Positions 1-5,368 of a stretch of DNA of 5,369 nucleotides are shown piece after piece. Position 1 is the first letter of the stretch, and every line of letters begins with the position of its first letter. Location: contig JALSNT010000040.1 in assembly GCA_026986885.1 (NCBI GenBank), forward strand, positions 1 through 5,369, read 5' to 3'. This stretch comes from Desulfobulbaceae bacterium (GTDB lineage Bacteria > Desulfobacterota > Desulfobulbia > Desulfobulbales > Desulfobulbaceae). The position numbers and the translations under genes are program-made. Under the pieces are notes generated by a model. The model was not told the origin of the DNA. It saw only the letters and a list, made by a program, of their open reading frames with translations, and ran no database searches.

Positions 1-190
1 CAATAATCTCCATTGTACCGTCACCGTCAAGATCGGCAACAGCGGGTGATGAGTACCAGCCGGTTTCACACCAGGAGGAATAACAGCCGCCGTATTGCCA
101 TTTCAGGACCGGAGCCTGTACGCCGGCCCGGGTCAGTGAAGCACGGCAGAAAGAGAGAGTGACAAAGGCAATCAATAAAAAGTATTTCAT
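1..190 (-). CDS. Secreted FG-GAP/VCBS-repeat protein, N-terminal part (runs off the left edge)
   Basis: Sixty-three codons are visible, from the ATG at 190-188 down to the window edge, with no stop. The N-terminus (MKYFLLIAFVTLSFC...) has a lysine followed by a hydrophobic stretch and an Ala-rich end near residue 22 (TRA-G), so it looks like a Sec signal peptide. The Cys at 15 is preceded by Phe, which is a poor lipobox. Residues 47-63 read SSPAVADLDGDGTMEII, a textbook FG-GAP/VCBS (integrin-alpha-like) repeat with the Ca-binding DxDGDG loop. Such proteins are beta-propellers exported to the periplasm or cell surface. Two Cys (36, 41) just before the repeat could form a disulfide. A GAGGG ribosome site lies 7 nt upstream of the ATG, and the ATG overlaps the stop of the preceding beta-helix remnant (ATGA), suggesting the two were once translationally coupled. 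The specific role cannot be told from this fragment. Confidence 0.82.
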   Translation of the reverse strand, partial: MKYFLLIAFVTLSFCRASLTRAGVQAPVLKWQYGGCYSSWCETGWYSSPAVADLDGDGTMEII

Positions 191-348
191 GGTAAATCCC
201 TCAGCAGCATCAACCAGCTCAGGTTTGTTTTGTCCGGTTTTGGTGCGGAATATTCATCGGCGCCGATATCCTGGCCGGGGCCGATGGGCCTCAGCCCACC
301 ATCAAAATCGTCGGTCAGCTCCGGCATTCCATGATAATTTTTTGTCAT
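187..348 (-). pseudogene. C-terminal remnant of a parallel beta-helix (polymorphic outer-membrane/pectate-lyase-like) surface protein
   Basis: An open frame of 53 codons from an ATG at 348 to TGA at 189-187. Residues 14-33 read DFDGGLRPIGPGQDIGADEY after PELTD. This is the highly recognisable terminal motif (DFDGxxRPxGxGxDIGADEY) of large right-handed beta-helix surface proteins, usually several hundred residues or longer. Here nothing of the helix precedes it, and the sequence upstream is a different gene (a transposase fragment), so only the tail survives. The ATG has no ribosome site and is probably not a real start. After the motif come about 20 residues (SAPKPDKTNLSW...) ending in a Leu-rich piece. 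The stop overlaps the start of the FG-GAP gene by ATGA, the normal arrangement of an intact operon, so this gene was probably the original upstream partner. The motif assignment is from memory of the family; the truncation is seen directly. Confidence 0.68.
198..202 (-). promoter_or_regulatory. Ribosome binding site of the FG-GAP gene
   Basis: Read on the minus strand this is GAGGG, 7 nt before the ATG at 190. It is the best Shine-Dalgarno match near any start in the window and fixes the start of the FG-GAP protein. It lies inside the last codons of the upstream beta-helix remnant. Confidence 0.7.
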
Positions 349-355
349 TTTTATG

Positions 356-609
356 TAATAACGGCAGGGTGGTTGACTCGAAAATTATACCACTGATTAC
401 GGATGTCTGACGGCGATATGCCTTGCACTGAAAAAGCATCCCGGTTCAGGTATTCATAACCTGTATCGTGACCGCATGAAGGGCAGGCAAATCCGTTAGG
501 TCACCGGAATCGTACAGGAGCGGCCCCCGGCACTGATCATCGGAACCATATTTGTTTAAAATTCAGGCAGGCTGAGTCCTTGTTGGAATCGAATTTTATT
601 TTCAGGCAT
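356..609 (-). pseudogene. Degenerate N-terminal fragment of an IS1595-family (ISXO2-like) transposase
   Basis: Reading from the ATG at 609, the frame gives MPENKIRFQQGLSLPEF and then stops at 558-556. One missing T in a T-run explains this, since the next frame continues LNKYGSDDQCR. After a further shift near 520-525 another frame reads VRFR*PNGFACPSCGHDTGYEYLNRDAF, where the TGA at 503-501 stands in place of an expected Trp. An extra T in the run at 431-435 shifts it once more to FQCKAYRRQTSVISG, then IIFESTTLPL. Together these follow the known N-terminal layout of ISXO2-like transposases: FQPGLS, YGTEEQC, RWPxGFxCPxCGH zinc ribbon, FQCxxCRRQTS, GTxFxSTxLPL. The second zinc-ribbon Cys pair has also decayed (KAY for xxC). 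The similarity ends at about 356. The catalytic DDE-type domain, about two thirds of the protein, is missing. This is a dead IS remnant joined to the beta-helix tail. Confidence 0.78.
384..392 (-). promoter_or_regulatory. Possible extended -10 promoter inside the transposase remnant
   Basis: The minus strand reads TGGTATAAT, a perfect sigma70 -10 hexamer with the TGn extension. There is no good -35 at 16-18 nt; a CAGACA lies only 14 nt upstream. Extended -10 promoters do not need a strong -35. Transcription would begin near 377 and run through the beta-helix remnant into the FG-GAP gene. The sequence match is seen; activity is inferred, and a chance match in AT-rich coding DNA is possible. 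Confidence 0.35.
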
Positions 610-632
610 AGGGCTGTCAGACAGTAAATAGT

Positions 633-714
633 GTAGGTCTGGTTGAGTTCCGCGAAACCGGACATTGATGACGGAAATTTCCTGTCCGCTTTCGCTGCGC
701 TCAAGCAGACCTAC
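633..714. repeat. Long imperfect hairpin repeat (dispersed REP/MITE-like family)
   Basis: Arms 633-664 and 683-714 pair at 27 of 32 positions, starting GTAGGTCTG.TTGAG on each strand, with an 18-nt loop. The loop region includes the palindrome GGAAATTTCC (673-682). The pattern (GTAGGTyTGnTTGAGC...GCGAAA) resembles the widely dispersed intergenic repeats of the GTAGGTTGGGTTGAGCGAAGCGAAACCC type seen in many proteobacterial and cyanobacterial genomes. It contains no reading frame and has no T-run on either side, so it is not a typical intrinsic terminator. It sits just upstream of the transposase remnant's start. Whether it belonged to that IS is unknown. Confidence 0.7.
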
Positions 715-953
715 TTTCTATGTAATTTCCATTTGATCTCCAGCCTACAGGCCTAGGAGTCTCGTTCCCAGCTTGCCTGCACTCTCCCATGCAGGCAAAA
801 CTACAATGAATCAGTACAAAACCAGTAGCTATCGGAAGTGTTGACCATATTTACAATTAACTTATTAAAGATTCACAAATAGTAACTCAGAACTAAATTA
901 CCCTGTGTAATAACGGGAAACTAGATTCATTTTATCAGCATAAATCCAGGACA
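715..953. other. Intergenic stretch downstream of the cyclase gene; no gene seen
   Basis: Apart from the hairpin at 773-798 and the CCTACAGGCCTAGG quasi-palindrome at 744-757, this stretch holds no convincing coding frame on either strand. The part from about 830 to 950 is AT-rich. I looked for a Rho-independent terminator for the minus-strand cyclase gene (stop at 956-954) and found no stem followed by a T-run, so the transcript end is undefined. Confidence 0.5.
773..798. repeat. Perfect 9-bp hairpin next to a CTCGTTCCCA motif
   Basis: TTGCCTGCA (773-781) pairs perfectly with TGCAGGCAA (790-798) across an 8-nt loop. It is preceded by GGAGTCTCGTTCCCAGC (756-772), which resembles a known class of intergenic repeats built around CTCGTTCCCA. 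There is no downstream T-run on either strand, so a terminator role is not supported. Confidence 0.45.
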
Positions 954-2513
954 TCAGCTTGTAAATACACATTGATTTCTTCCCTTTTTCTTTGCCCTGT
1001 ACAGGGCTTCATCGACCTTGGTCATGACCTCTTCAAGAACGCAGTCCAGGTTTGCCGGAATCTGAATCAGGCCGATGGAAACAGTAACAACCCCGTGGGG
1101 TGTATTACCCTGATGATCTATCCCGAGGTTCCGGATAGCCAGTCGAAGACGATTTGCGCTGTCCACGGCTTTTTTTGCATCTATTTCGCTAAAGAGAAAG
1201 CAGAATTCCTCACCTCCTATCCGAAAGCAGTAATCACCGGCCCGTTGAAAGACATCATTCATTACCGATGCCATGCGGCGTAATACCTGATCGCCCTCGG
1301 GATGGCCATAGGTATCATTATAGCGTTTAAAAAAGTCAACGTCCAGCAGACCAATATAGAGTTGCTGGTCCAGCCGTATGTTTTTACGGAGTTCCAGGGG
1401 AAAGATGGTGTAGAAATGGCGACGGTTATAGAGGCCGGTCAGTTGATCGGTGATGGATAATTTTTCCATCTCTCTATGAAGTTTCTGGTCATAAAGGTAA
1501 AAGGAACGATTGAAAAACAGCAAAAATAAAATAGCAAGTCCGGTACCGAGGAAAATAAACGCCCCCTGCCATAAGTGCTTTTTCTGCCGAGTTTTCAATT
1601 TTGATGTCAGCAACAATATTCCGGTTTGATAAGGAGTCGTGAGCAGGTCTATTGCAGCTGTTGCCATGGTAAAAAAATGTTCCGGCGATATATTCGGACA
1701 ATTGTCATTTTCCTCAATCAGCAGACAGGCATTGGTCAGGGGTGTGAGAAAGGTATCAAAATGTTCGGGGAGAAGATGAAGAGATTTTTTGAGTTCCGAT
1801 GAGGTCTTGATAATCACCTTTTGCGCGTTTTCTATGCTTTCGATCCTGGCCTGGACAGCGGCTTGAAAATTATGCAGACGTTCGCGGTCTTTCCCGGTTA
1901 TTGTCTTTTTTGCCAGCAGACCACTTCCTATGCCGCGAACGCGGCCGATGGCCTCTGCCAGGTACGGTATTTGTATATCAAGGACATCAATCAGGTAATA
2001 GGTGTCAAGCTCGGGGTCCAGGATAAGATTTGAGTGATCGGCAGCGAGCTGCATGAGTTGGAGAATTTCACTGATGAGATCACTGTAACTGGCAAACAGG
2101 TGCTTTTCTTCGCACCGGGATGGAGGGATGGCAAATAACTGCCTCGCTCTTGTCTCCAGGTGTTCTGTTTCCGGTAAAAGTTTAAATGTTGTGATTTCCG
2201 ACTGTCGACCAGGCTGGTTTAATCTGTCTAAAAAATTCTTTTTCAGCTCTTGCAGACGGTTGTTGATTTCTTCATGTTGGCTCCATTGAGAAATCTGGCT
2301 GTATCCGCGAATTTTCTGCAGGTCTGTCAGCTCATCGTATAAAAATCTGATCATGTGTACTCCTTCAATTTCCGCTCGAGTGAAGGAATAGAGCTGGATC
2401 TGATCATAAAGAAGAACGGAGAGCGACAGTGAAAGGAAAATAATGGGAAGAATGGTGGCAAAGAGGTAGCGTTTAAGATTGGATTTACTTGGCGGTGAAT
2501 AATCGGTCGGCAT
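954..2513 (-). CDS. Membrane-bound diguanylate cyclase with periplasmic helical sensor domain
   Basis: A 519-residue protein predicted to make c-di-GMP from two GTP. A short cytoplasmic N-terminus is followed by TM1 (about 15-35) and a mainly helical extracytoplasmic domain (about 36-312). That domain includes LDPELDTYYLIDVLD (165-179) and IGRVRG (189-194), a pattern I associate with uncharacterised four-helix sensor regions of chemoreceptors and kinases. It has three Cys (134, 263, 272). TM2 lies at about 313-334, and a short helical linker without HAMP leads into a GGDEF domain (about 352-519). Catalytic features are intact: D391 in DVDFFKRYND, N399, D408, and GGEEF at 433-437. The product-inhibition I-site RxxD (R424-D427) sits the standard 5 residues before GGEEF, so feedback inhibition is expected. 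There is no EAL or receiver domain. It lies 26 nt after the kinase stop, so the two are probably co-transcribed. Its ribosome site is weak (GGAT about 14 nt before ATG). The ligand is unknown. Confidence 0.93.
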   Translation of the reverse strand: MPTDYSPPSKSNLKRYLFATILPIIFLSLSLSVLLYDQIQLYSFTRAEIEGVHMIRFLYDELTDLQKIRGYSQISQWSQHEEINNRLQELKKNFLDRLNQPGRQSEITTFKLLPETEHLETRARQLFAIPPSRCEEKHLFASYSDLISEILQLMQLAADHSNLILDPELDTYYLIDVLDIQIPYLAEAIGRVRGIGSGLLAKKTITGKDRERLHNFQAAVQARIESIENAQKVIIKTSSELKKSLHLLPEHFDTFLTPLTNACLLIEENDNCPNISPEHFFTMATAAIDLLTTPYQTGILLLTSKLKTRQKKHLWQGAFIFLGTGLAILFLLFFNRSFYLYDQKLHREMEKLSITDQLTGLYNRRHFYTIFPLELRKNIRLDQQLYIGLLDVDFFKRYNDTYGHPEGDQVLRRMASVMNDVFQRAGDYCFRIGGEEFCFLFSEIDAKKAVDSANRLRLAIRNLGIDHQGNTPHGVVTVSIGLIQIPANLDCVLEEVMTKVDEALYRAKKKGRNQCVFTS

Positions 2514-2539
2514 ATCAGGTGCTTTATCCGTAACAGAGG

Positions 2540-4876
2540 TCAGGTGACAGTTTCATTGCCGCTCTTCTGCTTTGGGGACTGGGTAAGCAGGGCCAGGGTA
2601 TTTTCGAGCTGATCAGGTTGAAAGGGCTTGGTCAGGTAATCATCCATTCCTGCCTGCAGACAACGTTGCCGGTCTTCATGCATGGCATGGGCGGTGAGGG
2701 CAATAATGGGTGTCCGTGTTCCCTGGATTTTTGCACGCAACCTTGAAAAAAGCTCTGTGAGCTGTTCGTCGGACGGAATCATCCCCAACTCACAGGCACG
2801 TATATGGCGGGCGGTTGTCAGTCCATCCATTTGCGGCATCTGGATGTCTAACAAAACGGCGTCAACCCTTTTTTGGCTGAGAATGGTTAAAGCTTCAACG
2901 CCATTTTCGGCCTCATACACCGTATGTCCTGAATTCTCCATCGTCATTCTGGCAACATCGCGGTTAAGTTCATTGTCCTCAACAAGGAGCAGCGTGAGCG
3001 ATGATGCAGGTTTCAGAGATGCCCTGTCTTTTGCAGGAGAAAATTCCCTGTTTTTATCGTCGCAGATTTTTACCTGTGCCGTAAATATAAAGGTGGAGCC
3101 GACCCCCATGGTGCTTGTAACCTCGACGGAACCGCCCATCAGGTTTGCAAGTCTTTTGCATATCGCAAGGCCAAGACCTGTGCCGCCGTATTGCCGGGTT
3201 GTCGAGGTATCGGCCTGTGAAAAGGAATCAAAGATAGTCTTTTGCTGCCTGTCGGAAATTCCTATGCCGGTATCCTTTACTGTTATGCGCAAAGTAATCC
3301 GGTTTTCATGACGTGAGACAGCGTCTACTGTTAACCCTATACTTCCCTGTTTGGTAAATTTAACCGCATTGCCGAGCAGGTTAATAAGAACCTGACGCAG
3401 CCGTAAAGAATCTCCGACAAGTCTCTCGGGAAGGTCTTGCTCGATATCGACGTGGAATTTCAGCCCATGGGCACATATTTCATGGCGGAATATTTCAGCA
3501 ACTTCCCGGATAAGGGAAGAAAGTCGAAAGGGACGATTTTCAAGAATCAACTGATCGGCATCAATTTTGGAAATATCAAGAATGTCATTGAGCAGCCCCA
3601 GCAGAAAATCGGCTGAAATTTTAGCGGCAGAGAGATTTTTGCGTTGGCTTTCGGAGAGCCTGCTTTCCAGGGTGAGACGCAGCATGCCGATAATTCCGTT
3701 CAGCGGCGTTCTGATATCATGGCTCATATTGGCCAGAAATGCGGATTTGGCAATGGTTGCTGTTTCAGCCTCTTCTTTTGCCTTTAGCAATTCGATTTCA
3801 GCCTGTTTGCGTTTTGAAACATCGGTTCTTATTTGCATCTTGGCGATGCTTCCATCCTGGAGCGTTATTGGCGTATCAATAATTTCATAATAACATTGAT
3901 CGCTCTGCAAACTGTACTGAATTGTCCGCTCCTGGAAAATTACTTCCTGCAGATGACATTGGTTACACTGTTTGTTTCGATTATGCATAACCTGGTAACA
4001 GGTCTGTCCGGGTATGCCGCCGAACCATTTTCGCATCGTGTCGTTTGTATGCCGGATTGTATAGTCTTTATCCACAATGTATAAGCCGAAGCCCGCGTTA
4101 TCCATGTTCTTCAATATGGAGGAGGCGTGGCGCTCGCTTCTGTAAAGTTTACCGATTTTATCCTGGATTATCCAATCCATCAGCCCGATGATGAATATAC
4201 CTGCAATCCAGATGCTGCCAAAGGCTACCCAGGCGGTTTTAAGGCCGTTTTCATATTGGGCCTGGTAATTGGCAAGGGGAACGCTGATGCTGATACCGCC
4301 GCGAATATCGCCAATTTTATAGCCCTGTTTGGCATGGCATTTGAGACAGGCCTTTTGGGTCACAAATGGTCGCATCAGGCGGACAAATGGTTTGTTGTTA
4401 ATCAGGACCACTTCTTTATATTCTTTGTTGCCCCGCTCAAATGATTGCAGCGCTTTTGTCTCCCAGGCATCTGCTTTGTTCTGCGGCCTGATTGGCTTAA
4501 GACTGGTTATATGTCCTTGAATGGATAAATGATTCTTTGCCAGTTCATAGAGCTGTCTGGTCATGTAGGCCGGATTGACCAGGGTGAACGGACGACCACC
4601 AATGGTGACATCACGATCAGGAACATCCAGATACGGATTGGGTGGAGTCTTGCGGGTTATCGGCACATAGACACCGCCATGTTGCGCGCTCCATAAGCGG
4701 ACGAGCACATCCTTGTTCCAGGAGTTTCTGGCATCGTTTTCCGCCAGCAGGATTTTTGTTCGTTGTAAATTGTGAATGTTCCAGTAGAACAGCAGCGCTA
4801 TCAGAATGGTCCAGCCGATAAGAATTGCAGCCGATATTCTGGTGATGATTTTTTTACCGGGGCCGTTGTTTATCAT
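2540..4876 (-). CDS. Hybrid sensor histidine kinase: Tll0287-like (DUF3365) haem domain, PAS, HisKA, HATPase, receiver
   Basis: A 778-residue membrane kinase. TM1 (about 11-31) and TM2 (about 214-236) enclose a periplasmic Tll0287-like/DUF3365 domain. It has one c-type haem motif, CLKCH (C177, C180, H181), followed by GGISISVP, as is usual for the family. Next come a cytoplasmic PAS domain (about 252-355), a HisKA domain with H386 in MSHDIRTPLNG, and HATPase_c with N503 (N box), DTGIGI (535-540) and GGTGLGLAI (564-572). The C-terminal receiver (about 627-766) has E633/D634, phospho-acceptor D677, T728 and K750. All catalytic residues are present. There is no HPt domain, so a separate HPt would be needed for a full phosphorelay. 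The PAS domain has an unexpected Cys cluster, C293 and CNQCH (304-308). The receiver has extra residues around 694-718. The start is the only ATG after an in-frame TAA 33 nt upstream, and it has no good Shine-Dalgarno. It is first in an operon with the cyclase. A redox, gas or small-ligand signal is inferred from the haem motif. Confidence 0.94.
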   Translation of the reverse strand: MINNGPGKKIITRISAAILIGWTILIALLFYWNIHNLQRTKILLAENDARNSWNKDVLVRLWSAQHGGVYVPITRKTPPNPYLDVPDRDVTIGGRPFTLVNPAYMTRQLYELAKNHLSIQGHITSLKPIRPQNKADAWETKALQSFERGNKEYKEVVLINNKPFVRLMRPFVTQKACLKCHAKQGYKIGDIRGGISISVPLANYQAQYENGLKTAWVAFGSIWIAGIFIIGLMDWIIQDKIGKLYRSERHASSILKNMDNAGFGLYIVDKDYTIRHTNDTMRKWFGGIPGQTCYQVMHNRNKQCNQCHLQEVIFQERTIQYSLQSDQCYYEIIDTPITLQDGSIAKMQIRTDVSKRKQAEIELLKAKEEAETATIAKSAFLANMSHDIRTPLNGIIGMLRLTLESRLSESQRKNLSAAKISADFLLGLLNDILDISKIDADQLILENRPFRLSSLIREVAEIFRHEICAHGLKFHVDIEQDLPERLVGDSLRLRQVLINLLGNAVKFTKQGSIGLTVDAVSRHENRITLRITVKDTGIGISDRQQKTIFDSFSQADTSTTRQYGGTGLGLAICKRLANLMGGSVEVTSTMGVGSTFIFTAQVKICDDKNREFSPAKDRASLKPASSLTLLLVEDNELNRDVARMTMENSGHTVYEAENGVEALTILSQKRVDAVLLDIQMPQMDGLTTARHIRACELGMIPSDEQLTELFSRLRAKIQGTRTPIIALTAHAMHEDRQRCLQAGMDDYLTKPFQPDQLENTLALLTQSPKQKSGNETVT

Positions 4877-5006
4877 TGGGAGAAGGTGGGATGCAATGCT
4901 CTCTTGTTAGATTGGAAAATCATTGTTGATGGCGTCGTAAAAACTTCGATGGACAGCAAAGTGTGTTCTGTGGTGATTCTCAACATACTACATGCATAGA
5001 TCGTAG
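4877..5006 (-). promoter_or_regulatory. Upstream region of the kinase-cyclase operon; no clear promoter
   Basis: This must hold the operon's leader, but I see no convincing promoter. A TTGAGA at about 4977-4982 (minus strand) has no good -10 at 16-18 nt, and no GG-N10-GC sigma54 element is present. The purine run AAGAGAG lies over 20 nt before the ATG, too far to act as its ribosome site. A stretch at 4925-4942 (minus strand TTTTTACGACGCCATCAA) resembles a TTTTTACGA..CATCA sequence I recall as common between genes in Desulfobacterota and Geobacter-like genomes. No riboswitch, including c-di-GMP GEMM types, was recognised. Confidence 0.3.
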
Positions 5007-5022
5007 GTAACCGTTCACCCAG
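5007..5022 (+). repeat. Solitary copy of a GTAA-CGTTCACC end-like motif
   Basis: GTAACCGTTCACCCAG closely resembles the left terminal repeat of the neighbouring element (GTAAACGTTTACCAG), in the same orientation and 46 nt upstream of it. No clear partner lies to the right; the nearest is TGAACGTTTCC at 5202-5212, a poor match. It may be the end of a related, now deleted element. Confidence 0.35.
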
Positions 5023-5052
5023 ATGCTGTTTCGCCCGCATTACCTGCATAAT

Positions 5053-5194
5053 GTAAACGTTTACCAGTGCCCCACGGAGTCTTCGCTTACCTATTCGTTC
5101 AAGCAGGCCGACGAGTCAGGTAAGCGCAGACTCCGATAGCCCGCTATGTGAGGTGGCCTGATCGGACGAAGATGGGGTGCTGGTGAACGTTTAC
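5053..5194. mobile_element. 142-bp MITE-like element with GTAAACG terminal inverted repeats
   Basis: The ends 5053-5074 and 5173-5194 are inverted repeats matching at 19 of 22 positions, with all three differences being transitions (consensus GTAAACGTTYACCAG then YRCCCCA). Directly inside, 5075-5092 pairs with 5118-5135 at 17 of 18. A further pair, 5094-5109 with 5155-5170, matches at 13 of 16 and interleaves with the previous one. ATAGC-CC-GCTAT at 5136-5147 forms another small hairpin. No reading frame of note lies inside, so it would need a transposase in trans. Ends starting GTAA recall the IS66 family, an inference only. The 8-bp flanks (TGCATAAT and GGGTCTTT) do not form a target duplication, so the insertion is old, rearranged or not an ordinary transposition product. 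Confidence 0.6.
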
Positions 5195-5331
5195 GGGTCT
5201 TTGAACGTTTCCTGTTTATTCTATTTCCCTTATATCAAAAGACGTGCCAAACGATACCAAAACATATTCTATTGATTTAACGTATATTTTCTAAAAATAG
5301 AACAACACTGCCCCGGCAGGAGACTCCCTGC
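5195..5331. other. AT-rich intergenic stretch with small palindromes; no gene seen
   Basis: No coding frame is supported on either strand. Small inverted repeats are TTCTA-AAAA-TAGAA (5289-5302), CTGCC-CC-GGCAG (5308-5319) and GCAGG-AGACTC-CCTGC (5316-5331). The last two overlap and end where the plus-strand -35 begins, so they could be upstream regulatory sites. None is followed by a T-run typical of a terminator. Confidence 0.4.
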
Positions 5332-5359
5332 TTGACATTTTGCGTATACACGGTATACA
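5332..5359 (+). promoter_or_regulatory. Strong sigma70-type promoter facing right out of the window
   Basis: A perfect -35 TTGACA (5332-5337) is followed after 16 nt by TATACA (5354-5359), a 5-of-6 match to TATAAT. Transcription would start near 5366 and run rightward, so the gene served lies outside the window. It is the best promoter in the sequence. It reads away from the minus-strand kinase operon. Confidence 0.65.
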
Positions 5360-5368
5360 TTAAATGTA
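5344..5368 (+). promoter_or_regulatory. Operator-like palindromes over the -10 of the rightward promoter
   Basis: GTATAC occurs twice (5344-5349 and 5353-5358) separated by 3 nt, giving a symmetric GTATAC-ACG-GTATAC. It is followed by the overlapping 13-nt palindrome TACATT-A-AATGTA (5356-5368). Both cover the -10 and predicted start site, where a repressor dimer would block transcription. Such GTATAC/TGTAC repeats over the promoter are common in autoregulated toxin-antitoxin operons and small repressor genes. The regulator here is unknown. Confidence 0.5.

Noticed and set aside
159..410. Plus-strand 83-codon open frame
   Set aside because: It runs antisense to the FG-GAP start, the beta-helix tail and part of the transposase remnant, all of which have recognisable protein motifs. 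It has no family likeness itself.
633..798. Rho-independent terminator for the cyclase operon
   Set aside because: Both hairpins lack a T-run after the stem on the minus strand and begin more than 150 nt after the stop codon.
841..868. Plus-strand promoter TTGACC-N16-TATTAA
   Set aside because: Weak hexamers in AT-rich DNA, and it would read only antisense into the cyclase gene. A regulatory antisense RNA cannot be excluded but is not supported.
2682..3311. Plus-strand 209-codon open frame
   Set aside because: It is entirely antisense to the receiver and ATPase domains of the kinase, whose motifs are unambiguous. It is a shadow frame.
3961..3975. A second c-type haem site (CNQCH)
   Set aside because: It lies after TM2 in the cytoplasmic PAS domain, where c-type haem ligation does not occur, so haem binding there is not annotated. 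The Cys cluster itself is kept as a finding.
4877..5052. c-di-GMP (GEMM) riboswitch or sigma54 promoter before the kinase
   Set aside because: I looked for the GEMM conserved core and for GG-N10-GC on the minus strand and found neither.
5053..5194. Integron attC site
   Set aside because: The length and hairpins are suggestive, but the ends do not show the RYYYAAC/GTTRRRY core arrangement with flanking cassettes, and no integrase is present.
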